Source: Bradyrhizobium sp. Ghvi
GTDB lineage: Bacteria > Pseudomonadota > Alphaproteobacteria > Rhizobiales > Xanthobacteraceae
Length of the DNA stretch: 64,000 nucleotides
Reading direction: 5' to 3'
Assembly: GCF_900115265.1 (NCBI RefSeq)
Contig: NZ_FOVU01000003.1
Coordinates: forward strand, 744,001 to 808,000
The translations under genes were made by a program, and so were the position numbers. Under the pieces are notes generated by a model. It ran no database searches, was not told where the DNA came from, and worked only from the letters and a program-made list of their open reading frames with translations. Shown here piece by piece: positions 8,819 to 19,900 of this stretch. The first letter of the stretch is position 1, and each line of letters opens with the position of its first letter.

Positions 8819-9991
8819 TTAGACGCCACCAAAGACACCGTTGTTGGTGAGCTCCGACAAGTCATTACGCCGGCCGAACGACCACAGGATCCATCCCAGT
8901 TCGTAGCTGCGGCACTCACGCCGAACGTCCACGTCAGCGCCGTCGGTCAGCTGGTCTCCGGTTCCGAGCCAGGCGTTCTTGAGCGCGCGTAGCGCACGCG
9001 GCGTCTTCGTTGTCAATTCACCCTTGCGAACCTGCGAACGGATCGTCAGGCTGAGCTCCGGCACAAGCATGGTCCGGCCCAGTTGGTTGTGACCGAACAC
9101 CCAGTTGAATCCCTTGACCAGGGCATCCCGCGCTCCCCGTCGTCCAAAGCGCTCGGCCCATTCTAGTAGCGCCGGAGCCATTCCATACTGATGGACTGAA
9201 TAGACCTCGTAGAAATCGAGGACGCGGCCACTCTTCGCATCGAAGAACCACGGCCACTCACCCTGGGGACCCTGAAGCGCGATCAGATTGCGCACACAGG
9301 TATCGGCCATGACGAGCGCGGACACGTCTCCGGTGAATTCGCCGTACTGATAGCAAGCGATGGTAATATAGGTCTGCGTCGCAAATGACGAAAAGCGGCG
9401 GCGGAAACCAGACGGCGCATCGAAAAATAGTCCGGACTCGCTATGGAAGCGCTCCTTCAGGAAACGATAGAGCGGAGCGGCGAAGCATAGCCACTCGCTC
9501 TCGCCCGCCCTGGCTTGCGCGATGACTCCCGTCAGCAGCATGCCGAGGTCCTGGGCCCGAAACGCTCGCCACCGCGAGTCATCCGAGAGAATCGCTTTCA
9601 ACTCGAATCTCACCTGCTCCGGAATGGGAAGGCCGAGCTCGGCGGCGGCCCATAAGGCCATGCCAAACGCATATTTCCGCACGGGAAGCGCGGTGAGGCT
9701 CATCGCATTTCGATGGAAGATCTCTGGGAGATCAATATCCTCCGGAAGTTTCGCGACCCGCGACATCCCAAGCAAGACGTTGAGCGTATAGAACACGTCG
9801 CTGTGCGGCAGCGACTCGTTCGGCGAAGCCCGCCCGTCGAGATGATAGATGTGCGACCAACGGCGCTCCCTCGGCAACCAGCAGCGTTCCAGCCCGCTGA
9901 GCGCATAGTTCACCAGAGGCGAGTTTGGCGACGGAACCTTCGCAGGAGGGGGCACGATGAGCTTCACATTGGAATTCGGACTGATCATCAT
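8819..9991 (-). CDS. Uncharacterised protein, possible alpha/alpha-toroid, last gene of the type I secretion operon
   Basis: A protein of about 390 residues with no signal peptide and no transmembrane segment. Its length, the regular spacing of helical, aromatic-rich segments (for example YAFGMALWAAAELG, FATQTYITIACYQYG, WPWFFDAKSGRVLDFYEVYSVHQYGMAPALLEWA) and its conserved Tyr/Trp/His look like an (alpha/alpha)-barrel of the six-hairpin glycosidase or sugar-epimerase kind; this is inference. It follows the HlyD-like gene by 26 bases on the same strand and so is probably co-transcribed with the secretion genes. The ATGs at 9991 and 9988 are the likely starts; an upstream TTG at 9997 is possible. 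Confidence 0.7.
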   Translation of the reverse strand: MMISPNSNVKLIVPPPAKVPSPNSPLVNYALSGLERCWLPRERRWSHIYHLDGRASPNESLPHSDVFYTLNVLLGMSRVAKLPEDIDLPEIFHRNAMSLTALPVRKYAFGMALWAAAELGLPIPEQVRFELKAILSDDSRWRAFRAQDLGMLLTGVIAQARAGESEWLCFAAPLYRFLKERFHSESGLFFDAPSGFRRRFSSFATQTYITIACYQYGEFTGDVSALVMADTCVRNLIALQGPQGEWPWFFDAKSGRVLDFYEVYSVHQYGMAPALLEWAERFGRRGARDALVKGFNWVFGHNQLGRTMLVPELSLTIRSQVRKGELTTKTPRALRALKNAWLGTGDQLTDGADVDVRRECRSYELGWILWSFGRRNDLSELTNNGVFGGV

Positions 9992-10017
9992 CGACAACGC
10001 ACCATGGTAAATCCGAC

Positions 10018-11445
10018 TCAGTACTCCCGGATGCTTTCATCCAGACCGCGAAGCAGCGGATAGAGGAAATACGAAATCACCGTCCGCTGTCCGACCTTCA
10101 GCTCGGCGGTGACGGCCATACCGGGCATCAATTGAACGCGCTCGGACGGCAGCCGAAGGTGCGTGTCCCGCAGATCGATCAGTACGCGGTAATAGGGAGC
10201 TGACGACCGGCGCGCACCTTCGGCCTTCGCCTCTGGCGAGAACGAGTCCTGACTAATGACTCCGACCTCGCCAGTAGCGGTGCCGTATTTCTGAAATGGA
10301 AATGCCTCGAACTTCACTCGTACGACCTGCCCGACCGCCACCTGCCCGATATCCCTGCCATCGACATTGACCTCCGCACGTAGCGCCTCATCCCGAGGAA
10401 CCAGCACAAACAAGGTCTCGGCCTCGCGCACCACCGAACCCACCGTCCGATTGGCGATCTCGAGCACCACCGCATCCGCCGGCGCATGCAGCACGATCAG
10501 TTGCCGGCGGAGTTCCGCCTTTTTGAGTTCTTCGGCAGTGCCATCGCGCTTTGGCAACGCCTCGACCAATTCTTGATAGGCAGCGCGGCGAAACTCGGCG
10601 GCGAACACCTTCTGGTCTGCACGGGCTTTTTCCAGGCGATGCGTGTTGTCGACGATGCTGCCACGAACTCGCGCCAGGTTGCTTTCGACCTCCAACCGGG
10701 CATCCCGTGAGAGCAGGAAGTTCAGTCTTGAACCGACCTCCTTAGCCATCAACGCATTTCGCATGGCTTCAATGGACTGCATCGTGTCCAGCCGCTGGGT
10801 CAGAACCAGTTCCTCGTTCTGTGCCGTTTTCAGATTGGCCTGTGCGGACGCAATTTGCGCGTCATAGTTCTGGATCTGAAGGTCGTAAGCCGCTTTCCTC
10901 TGGAGGAACAACCTTCGCTGCAGAGCTTGGTCGGCGTTAAGCGTCTCGTCGAGGCCGTAGTCCGTCCCGTCCAGCTCGGCGCGAAGCCGGTCGATGGAAG
11001 CGTCGAGGCCCGCCAGACGGCTGCGCAATTGGGCAAGATCGGCCTGAGAGAATGTCGGATCGAGGACCGCGAGAACGTCGCCGCGATTAACGGCGTCGCC
11101 GACCTTGACGCGAATCTCCCGGATAACCGAGGTTTCCAGCGGCTGCACGACCAGGTTCGGACGCGTTGTGATCAGCTTACCCTGTGCCGTCACAATCATA
11201 TCAACTCGAGACACGCATGCGAATGTGATCGCCGCAACGATCAGGCCGACGACACAGTAGAGCGTGATCCGCCCCACACGCGGTGGGGTCTGCAGCTCAA
11301 TCTCGGCTGCGTCAGACTGAAATTGCGCGACCACGCGAGAACCTGCGGGCGCGGATCTCATGAGCCGGCGTCGCGTCCGCGAAACGGGCGGAAGCCCGAA
11401 TCTGCCCGGCGCCGCTTCAATCTTGGTCTTCTCAGTCGCGGTCAT
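10018..11445 (-). CDS. HlyD-family periplasmic adaptor of a type I secretion system
   Basis: A 475-residue membrane-fusion protein. After a cytoplasmic N-terminal stretch of about 80 residues comes one transmembrane helix (ITLYCVVGLIVAAITFACVS), a lipoyl-like half (GKLITTRPNLVVQPLETSVI), a long coiled-coil hairpin, the second lipoyl half and a beta-barrel domain. It links the ABC exporter to a TolC-like outer-membrane channel, not present in this window. The ATG at 11445 overlaps the ABC stop codon as ATGA, so the start was placed there rather than at the upstream in-frame 11493. Confidence 0.92.
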   Translation of the reverse strand: MTATEKTKIEAAPGRFGLPPVSRTRRRLMRSAPAGSRVVAQFQSDAAEIELQTPPRVGRITLYCVVGLIVAAITFACVSRVDMIVTAQGKLITTRPNLVVQPLETSVIREIRVKVGDAVNRGDVLAVLDPTFSQADLAQLRSRLAGLDASIDRLRAELDGTDYGLDETLNADQALQRRLFLQRKAAYDLQIQNYDAQIASAQANLKTAQNEELVLTQRLDTMQSIEAMRNALMAKEVGSRLNFLLSRDARLEVESNLARVRGSIVDNTHRLEKARADQKVFAAEFRRAAYQELVEALPKRDGTAEELKKAELRRQLIVLHAPADAVVLEIANRTVGSVVREAETLFVLVPRDEALRAEVNVDGRDIGQVAVGQVVRVKFEAFPFQKYGTATGEVGVISQDSFSPEAKAEGARRSSAPYYRVLIDLRDTHLRLPSERVQLMPGMAVTAELKVGQRTVISYFLYPLLRGLDESIREY

Positions 11446-13646
11446 GCGACATGCCTCGTCTGCTGGCTCCAGAGATGCCTGTAGAAGGTGCATTTCGACA
11501 GCAGCGCGTCGTGACGATCCACATCGACGATCCGCCCACGGTCGATCACCAGAATCTGACTTGCGTCCGACAGCATCGAAAGCCGATGCGATACGATGAT
11601 GACGGTTCGCCCCTCCGCAATACGTCGCAGATTGCGCCGAATGATCGCCTCGCTCTCGGAGTCCAGTGCACTGGTGGCTTCGTCGAGGATCAAGATACGC
11701 GGGTTGACGATCAAGGCTCGCGCGATCGCAAGCCGCTGCCTTTGCCCGCCTGACAAGTTCGACGCCTGCTCTTCGAGCATGGTATCGAATCCCCTCGGCA
11801 ATCGCTCAATGAACTCGTCGGCACCGGCAAGCTGAGCTGCCCGGACGACCTCCTCAAATGTGGCGTCCCGCCTCACGCATGCGATATTTTCGCGTACCGT
11901 GCCTCGGAACAGGAAATTCTCCTGCAGCACGACCCCCAGGCTCCGCCGCAGATGAGTGAGATCGATCTCGCGCGAATCGTGACCGTCGATCCGAACCAAT
12001 CCCTGTTGCACAGGATACATCCCTGCAATGAGCCGCGTCAGCGTCGTCTTTCCAGAACCGCTCCGGCCGACAATTCCAAAGATCGAACCGGGCGCGATTG
12101 AGAACGACACCTCGTCCAAGGCCGGCGCATCCTCGCCATAGCGGAACGTAACGTTTTCAAACTCGATCTGGCCGGTGAAGTCGGGCCGCAGGCCCTCGCG
12201 ATGATCGTCCCGTTCCAGCTCCCTATTCATGACCTCGCCGAGCATCTTAACGGCCAGCGCAACTTCCTGATACTCATGCACCATGGTCACCATCTGCACC
12301 AGCGGTCCCGAAACCCGTCCCGCCAGCATGTTGAAGGCGACCAGTGCGCCGATCGTCATCTCGCCGGCGAAAACGTCGAGCGCGCCCAAGGCCACGATGC
12401 CGAGCGTCATCATCTTCTCGAGGAAGCCGGTCAACGCCTGAGCGCCGGCAGAGATTTTTTCGACGCCAAACCGCATCGATACCGCCTGCGCGCAACGATC
12501 GTCCCATGTCCTGTTCTGGCTTGGTTCCATGGCCAGCGACTTCACCGTTCGCATGCCGTGCACGGTCTCGACGAGGAGCGCCTGGCGCCCGGCCTCCGCC
12601 TGATAAAGCTGATAGAGCCGCCGTCGGAACGGTCCCATCAGAATGGCAATCACGCTCGCGCTGGTGGCGGTGAAGGCCAGCACGACGCATGTGAGCTTGA
12701 TGCTGTAGAGCGCCAGAACAGGCAGAAAGACGAACAGCGAAAGCGCGTCCAAGGCAGTCAGGAACAGTCGGCCGGTCAGGAACTCGCGGATTCGTCCGGC
12801 CTGCTGCATGTGCTTCACCAGGACGCCGGCCGAGATGCGCTCGAAGAAGGTTACCGGAAGCCCCAAAAGATGCCGAAACGTCCTGGTCGCGACCCGGATG
12901 TCGATCTTGTTCGTGGCATAGAGCAGCAGGTAGCGTCGCAGGAAGTTGAATATTGCGTCGAAGCAGAGCGCAAGGATCGCGCCAGCCGAGAGCACGTAGA
13001 GTGTCGTGAGACTCTCGTGGACTAGAACCTTGTCGATGACGAGTTGAAAGAAGATCGGAAGCGCCAGCCCCAGCGCATACAGGAACACCGCAGCAATTGC
13101 GACGTCGGAAAACAACCGCCACTCACGCAGCATTTCGGGCACGAACCAGCGTAACCCAAAGGATCTCTGGCCCTGCGCTGGAATGCTCTCGCGCTTGACC
13201 AGAACAGCCGTTCCGAACCATCTGGCGCAAAACCGGTCCGCTTCGACCAGCAGGTGCTCGTCCCTCCGCTCGGCCAGCGGATCGAACACTGTTACAGCGT
13301 CGCATTCCGGACTCGCGCCGAGGACCAAGACCCAGTTCCGGTTCGAGAGCTGAACAAGGGCCGGATAGGCTTCGCCGAGCCGGCATATCGCCTCCCAATC
13401 GAGTTGCACCGCGCGGGCGCGAAGGCCCGCATCATCGGCCATGCGCAGCAAGAGGTCGGTCGAGATGCCGGTCTCGTCGACAGCGTAGGCGTGCCGCAGG
13501 CGCTCGGACGGCAGATCAATACCGTGATGGGCAGCGACCCTCGACAGGCATTCAAGTGCGGTTTGAGCAGCCCGACGCGGCTCGTCCTCCGACGAAAGCG
13601 GTGCCGGTTCACATTGCTCAATTTCAACGGAAGTTGGTTGAGACAT
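11442..13646 (-). CDS. Type I secretion ABC transporter with C39-peptidase-like domain
   Basis: A 734-residue exporter half-transporter of the HlyB/RTX type. Residues 25-155 form a C39-like domain resembling the non-proteolytic domain of HlyB. The membrane domain spans about 175-460, and the nucleotide-binding domain has Walker A GRSGSGKTT (527-535), signature LSGGQRQRLAIARAL, Walker B ILILDEATSAL and a switch histidine in VSHRLS. A cysteine (C33) sits in the N-terminal helix, but the usual catalytic DCG context is missing, so leader cleavage is not expected. It overlaps the small gene before it by 23 bases and the HlyD gene after it by four. The likely substrate is the giant repeat protein at 13970-20578. 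Confidence 0.93.
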   Translation of the reverse strand: MSQPTSVEIEQCEPAPLSSEDEPRRAAQTALECLSRVAAHHGIDLPSERLRHAYAVDETGISTDLLLRMADDAGLRARAVQLDWEAICRLGEAYPALVQLSNRNWVLVLGASPECDAVTVFDPLAERRDEHLLVEADRFCARWFGTAVLVKRESIPAQGQRSFGLRWFVPEMLREWRLFSDVAIAAVFLYALGLALPIFFQLVIDKVLVHESLTTLYVLSAGAILALCFDAIFNFLRRYLLLYATNKIDIRVATRTFRHLLGLPVTFFERISAGVLVKHMQQAGRIREFLTGRLFLTALDALSLFVFLPVLALYSIKLTCVVLAFTATSASVIAILMGPFRRRLYQLYQAEAGRQALLVETVHGMRTVKSLAMEPSQNRTWDDRCAQAVSMRFGVEKISAGAQALTGFLEKMMTLGIVALGALDVFAGEMTIGALVAFNMLAGRVSGPLVQMVTMVHEYQEVALAVKMLGEVMNRELERDDHREGLRPDFTGQIEFENVTFRYGEDAPALDEVSFSIAPGSIFGIVGRSGSGKTTLTRLIAGMYPVQQGLVRIDGHDSREIDLTHLRRSLGVVLQENFLFRGTVRENIACVRRDATFEEVVRAAQLAGADEFIERLPRGFDTMLEEQASNLSGGQRQRLAIARALIVNPRILILDEATSALDSESEAIIRRNLRRIAEGRTVIIVSHRLSMLSDASQILVIDRGRIVDVDRHDALLSKCTFYRHLWSQQTRHVA

Positions 13647-13959
13647 TTGGCGATCGTGAGTTGTCCGAAACTGGCGGGGCGGGCTCGACTCGCGTGCTGG
13701 CCTGAGGCGCGGCCATCGGCGTCCTGGGCCGAGAGCGCTGGACGGCGCCGGCGTCGACCAGCCCCTGAAGCGCGTTCTGCATCACCTCCACGGAGTTCGC
13801 GAACGACTCCGCGGAGAAGATCAGCCTTTGGCGAAAGACTTTCTTGGGCGCGTTGTTGGCGTCACGTTCCGTGGGCGAAAGGCTGAACAGGTCCACCCGG
13901 ACGATCGACCCGCCGATCGTGACCTCGTCCACCCCATCGGTATAGATCTCGGCATGCAT
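13624..13959 (-). CDS. Small uncharacterised protein between the repeat protein and its exporter
   Basis: A 111-residue cytoplasmic-looking protein (start MHAEIYTDGVDEVTIGGSIV) with a folded N-terminal 75 residues and a Pro/Ser/Arg-rich tail. AGGAGAA lies six bases before the ATG at 13959. Longer in-frame starts would run into the repeat-protein gene. It sits 10 bases after the repeat-protein gene and overlaps the ABC gene by 23 bases, so it is part of the secretion operon. A role as a secretion chaperone or regulator is possible from position alone. No family recognised. Confidence 0.75.
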   Translation of the reverse strand: MHAEIYTDGVDEVTIGGSIVRVDLFSLSPTERDANNAPKKVFRQRLIFSAESFANSVEVMQNALQGLVDAGAVQRSRPRTPMAAPQASTRVEPAPPVSDNSRSPNVSTNFR

Positions 13960-13969
13960 TGCGGTTCTC

Positions 13970-16900
13970 CTATGCTGCGAGCTGCGGCCTGAAGAGGACG
14001 TCAACTGCGTAGCTCGTTGCGTTGAAGGTGTTGGTGGGGAAGAGGCTCCCGGATCCGTATGCATAGACGCCGTTCCCGCCGCTGGACGCGGATGACGGGG
14101 CGGTCAATGGCCCGTTGGTGACCGAGCTGGCAAATAGATTCGGATCGTCAGAGTAATTTCCCGCAGTGTGGTAGGAGGCGACATAAGTCGTGCCCGCGGT
14201 GATGGTAACCGGCGTCGCGAAATTGACCTGTTGCCAGCCACTCGCCGTCTCATTGGTGAACGTGGCGGTCGCCAACAGGGTCCCGGTGCTGCTCCAGAGA
14301 TCGGCGACGTGAGTGCCGATATTGGATGGTCCCTTGTAGAAGCGCAGCCCCGTGATGTCGCCAGTGGTGGACGCCTGGAACTTCATGCCGAGCTCAACCG
14401 AGTTCGGATCATTCACCGTCACCACGCTGGGCGTCGGATTCGAACTGAACAGGCTTACGGTGCTTGCTGACGGCGCGTGAACGGTCACGGCCACACTTGC
14501 GCTCGCCGTCCCACCCCGGCCGTCCGAGATCGCGTAGTTGAACGAGGCCGGCCCGGTGTAGTTGTTCGGCGCTGTGAACGTCACCGTATTGTTCTGGGCG
14601 CTGAAGCTGACGGTGCCGTTAACGGCTCCGCTGACCCCTGTGATCGTCAACTGATCTCCATTCGGATCAGTATCGTTGGCAAGCAGCGACGCACCTGAGA
14701 TGCTCAGCGGAACCCCTTGGGTCGCGTCGAAGCCGCTATCGTTGTTCGCAATCGGTGGCTGGTTGGTGCCGCTGCTGGAACTGCTGAACACCACGTCCAC
14801 CCAATAATTGGTAGCGTTGAACGTGCTGGTCGGGAACAGATTGCTCGTGCCGTAGGTGTACACACCATTGTTGCTGGACGGAGCCGTGAGCGGGCCGTTA
14901 GTATGGGCCGTCGTAAAGTAGCTCGCGGTGTCAGTATAGTGGCCATTGCTATGGAAGCTCGCGACATAGGTCGTGCCTGCCGAAATGGACACAGGACTAC
15001 TGAATGTGACCGTCTGCCATCCGCTGGTGGTTTCATTCGTGAACGTTGCGCTCGCCAATAGCGTTCCCGTGCTGCTCCACAACGAGGCGGTATGCGTGCC
15101 TGTGTCGTTAGCGCTCTTGTAGTACTTGATTCCGGTGATCGTACCGGCCGCTGACGACGAGAATCGCACACCGAGATTGACCTGCGAGGCATCCGAATCC
15201 GACAGTGTCGCCGGCGTGTCGGAGTTCGAGAACAGACTGACCGTCGTGGGAGCCGTGCTTACGGTTACATTGAAGGTCTCGCTCGAAGAGAGACCGCCCA
15301 GATCCGTCACGCTCGTCTTGACGCTGAGGGTGCCGACGTTCGCGGATGTCGGTGTCCCGCTGAAGGTCCGTGTCGAGCCGTTGAAGGTCAACCAGGAGGG
15401 AAGCGGCGAGCCATCGGCAGAGGTCGCGGTATAGGTCAGCGAATCGCCGGAATCGACATCGGTGAAGGTGCCCACGGGCAGGGTCAGCGTAAAGGTCGAG
15501 CCAACGGTTGCCGTTTGATTGCCGGTCTGGATCGCCAGCACCGGCGCGTCATTGGCGCCGTGAATGGTGACGGTGAGCGTGGTCGACGAAGTCGCACCGG
15601 CGGCGTCGCTCATCGTGTAGCTGAAGACGTCCGTCAGCGTGTCGGTCGAAAGCCGCAGCGCCTGCACGACGGGATCCGTCTCGTTGACCGTATAGGTGAA
15701 GGTGCCTGAAGCGTTGAGCACGAGGCTTCCGTGCGCGCCGTTCAGCGCCGCGCCCAGCGTGCCGGAAGTCGAACCGAAGCTGACTGCAATCACGGTCTTC
15801 GTGTCGCCCGCGTCGGGATCGGTGTCGTTGGTCAGCACGTTTCCCGTGGCGGGTGAGCCGCCGGTACTGTTGTTGACACCGCCCTTCTCGGTCGCGTCGC
15901 CCGTGTCGGCGACCGCGGTTGGCGGAGAATTCGCAGTCGTCGTCACGACAATATTGAACGTCTCGCTCGAAGAGAGACCGCCTAGATCGGTCGCGCTTGT
16001 CTTGACGCTGAGGGTGCCGACGTTCGCGGATGTCGGTGTTCCGCTGAAGGTCCGTGTCGAGCCGTTGAAGGTCAACCAGGAGGGAAGCGGCGAACCATCG
16101 GCAGAGGTCGCGGTATAGGTCAGCGAATCGCCGGAATCGACATCGGTGAAGGTGCCCACGGGCAGGGTCAGCGTAAAGGTCGAGCCAACGGTTGCCGTTT
16201 GATTGCCTGTCTGGATCGCCAGCACCGGCGCATCGTTGGCGCCGTGAATGGTGATGGTGAGCGTGGTCGACGATGTCGCGCCCGCGGAGTCGCGCATCGT
16301 GTAGTTGAAGACGTCTGTCAGCGTGTTGGTCGCGAGCCGCAAGGCCTGTACGGCGGGATCAGTCTCGTTGACCGTGTAAGTGAAGGCCCCCGTGGCGCTG
16401 AGCACCAGGCTGCCGTGCGCGCCGTTCAGCGCTTGACCGAGCGTACCGGAGGTCGAGCCGAAACTGACCGCCGTCACGGTCTTGGTGTCTCCGGCGTCCG
16501 GATCGGTATCGTTGGTCAGCACGTTTCCCGTGGCGGGCGAGCCGCCCGTGCTATTGTTGACGCCGCCCTTCTCCGTGGCGTCGGCCGTGTCGGCGACCGC
16601 TGTCGGCGGCGTGTTGGTGCTGGAGGAGCCATTGAACACAACGTCGACATAGTAGTTGCTGGACTTGTAGACGTTGGTCGGGAATGGCGCGCCGGATCCG
16701 TAGGCGTAGACTCCATTTCCGGCCGCTGGAGCGCTCAGCTGGCCATTCGTAACCGAACTCGTGAAGTAGTTCTGAGTGTCGGAATAGTTGCCGTTCGTGT
16801 GATAGGAAGCGACATACGTGGTGCCCGCGGTAATGGCGATCGGGGCCGAGAAACTGACCTGTTGCCAGCCGCTGGCAGTCTCACCGCTGAAAGTCGCGGT

Positions 16901-19900
16901 GCCGAGCAAGGTTCCGGTCGAGCTCCAGAGATGCGCCACATGAGTACCTGTGTTCGCTGATCCCTTGTAAAAGCGCAGACCTGTTATCGTCCCATTTACG
17001 GAGGCGGTGAATTTGACTCCAACCTCGACGGAACTCGTATCACCGGAATTGACCACGCTCGGCGTGTCGGTGGTGGCGAACAGACTCTGGGCGGAAACCG
17101 GATAGTTGACATTGACGGAAACCTGGCCGGTTCCGCTGGCTTCGCTCGTGTCAGTGATCGTGTAGGAGAAATTCGCCGGTCCGGCGAAATTCGCAGTCGG
17201 AGTAAACGTCACCGTCTGGGTCTGGGCATTGTAGCTGACGCTCCCGTTGACAGGGCTGCTCACGCTGGTAATTGAAAACGACAGGCCGGCCGGATCCGTA
17301 TCATTGGCGAGCAGCGCCGACGCCGGAATGTTCAGCACACCATTTTCGGTTACGTTGAAGCCGGTGTCATTGTTGGCCTGTGGTTGCTGGGTGGTGTCCC
17401 TGAAGACGACATCGACCCAATAGTTGTCAGCCTTGATGTTCGAAACAGTGTTCGGGAAGAGCGGTCCGGGACCGTAGGCATAGACGCCATTGAGGCCGCT
17501 GCCCGTGGCCGTCAACGGGCCACGCGTATGGCCGGCATTGTCGAAATAGAAGTCGGTCGTGGAGTACTCACCGGTATTCGTGTGATAGGAGGCGATGTAG
17601 GTGACCCCGGCCTGCACATGGACCGGTGTCGCGAAATTCACCTGTTGCCAGCCGCTCGCGGTTTCGTTGGTGAACGTCGCGCTCGCAAGCAGCGTGCCGT
17701 TCGTCGTCCAGAGATCGCCAAGATGCGTCCCCGTGTTCTGCGGCCCCTTGTAGAAGCGGATGCCGGTGATGTCGCCCGACACCGCGGGCACGAATTTCAC
17801 ACCCAGCTCTACGGCGCCGGCATCGTTCGTCGTGATGACCGCCGGCGTGTCCGTCGGACTGAAAATCGATAGGTTCGTCGATGGCGTGACGGTGTAAGTC
17901 ACCCCCGCGCCGGGCGTTTCGAGATTGAGGCTGTCGTCCACCGCCCTGCTCTCGATTTTGTACTGGCCGGTAGCACCGGAGGTGAAGGTGTAAGACCACG
18001 TCACATTTGCGGTGCCAACACTGCTGGTGGCCGGGTGCCACGTCTTTCCGCCGTCGGTCGAGACTTCAACGCCGCCTATGACGCCCCCCACGTCGCTGGC
18101 CGTTCCTGTGACGGTAACCGACTGGCTCTCCGGGATGCTGGTCGCCGAGACGTTCGTGATGGTGGAGGTCGGGGCCGTGCGATCAGTCGATTGGGAAGCG
18201 ATTACCAGACTCGCTTGCAGCGTCGCGGGCTGCACGCCCATATCGGCGAGCACATTGACCGTCGCCTGCTGAACATTCGGATCAATCGGCGTCGCCGAGC
18301 CCGTCACCTGGTCGTGGTCGGAGGCAAGGCCCCACGACCAGAACACCGTACCAGCTCCAAAAACCAGGGCGCCGCTGACCGGGTCGCGGAACTCGACGAG
18401 ATTATGCGTTGCCGTTCCGTTGCCCGTGGTGTTGCCGTAGTCCAAAAGATCGGTATTCACCTGCAGTGTCGTCGACGAGACATCGACCAGTCCAGCCGGG
18501 CGAAAGCCGTTGTCAGGCGATGAATCCCACTCGTAACCGAGCAGGTTCTGTACGAGCGAGGCGGTTTGGCCAGAGGGCGTATTGGCGACCGACGTATTGC
18601 GCCAGAAGCGCAGTTTCGTCTCGCCGTACGGAATCTGGATGATATCGGTGCGGTCGGAGTCGACCTGAAACACGGTCCCGGTGAGGGCATTGGAAGGGAT
18701 CCCTGCCATGCCTCCGGTTGACGCAAAACGCGCGTCCATGAATGTGCTTGTTGCCGTTCCGGTCGGATCGATCAGCTGATTGGCGTGCGTGTCCTTGTAC
18801 GTGATCAACGTCCGGTTGGCAGTGTGGCTGGGGTCGATGCTGGTCGACAGTCTCGTCTGCCAGTACACCTCGTTGCCACTCAGAAACATCAGATTGACGC
18901 CGGCATGGCCCGCCGCCTGGACGTTGGAGACCTGACTGTCGGTCCAGTATTCGTCATGACCGACGTCCATGTAGACTTGGTGGTTGAGCAGGAGCGAGCC
19001 GCTGGTCGCCGCGTCGATGCCGGAAATGTAAGAGATGTCGTATCCGTTCTGCTCCAGCCAATAGATAGCCGGATATTCCGCCGAGAACAGCATATCGTTG
19101 GAGGTGCCGAACAGACCGCCGTCACGTGTCGTGATGGGACGGTTGTAGCTCACGGCATAAGCGGATCCGTTGATACCAGGTCCGTTGCCGGCGTACAGAT
19201 CGGCGCCGCCCCAAGGATTGTAGGCCTCCCAGGTTTGATCCGACGTCTGAAATACGATCCCGCTATGCGACGCATCGTTACGGATGACGAATGGAATCTG
19301 GAAAATCTGCGTGCCGTCAATGACGTTGGCGATATAGACGCCGGACGTCGCGTTGGTTGGCACAGCCCAGGAGTCGGTCACGCTCCAGTTGCCGGCGTCG
19401 ACCAGGCCGGTCGATGCGTCCTTTAACGGAGCTGGCTGAACGACAGTTGCCGCCTGATGCTGCAGGGTGGTGACAAGTGTCGCGCCGTCGCCTCCGTAAT
19501 AACCCAGCCGATAGATATCGATGTGGTAGTTCGAGGTTCCAGTCTGATTGTTGATCTTGAATTGAACGGTGCCGCCGAGATTGGTGCTTATCGCCGTCGT
19601 GAACCCCTGGATCTTCGTCGAATCCTGTCCCGGATTGATCTGCCAGATGCTCTGGGGAGTGCCCGGCTTCTGGTTCTCCAGCACGATCGGGTTCGTGGTT
19701 GGATCCGCGACGATGGTGCCGCCTTGCCCATCGGGGGCAAACGTCCAGTTGGCGTCGTTCCCGGAAAACCGCAAGCTGACGTTGTCGGCTCCGTTACTGA
19801 AATCGACCGTGCTGATATTCGGGCCGCTGTCGTAGCGAACGGATGCCGACATCGTCGGCGTGAAGGCAAAATCTCTGAGATCGATGAGGTCGCCGGCTGA

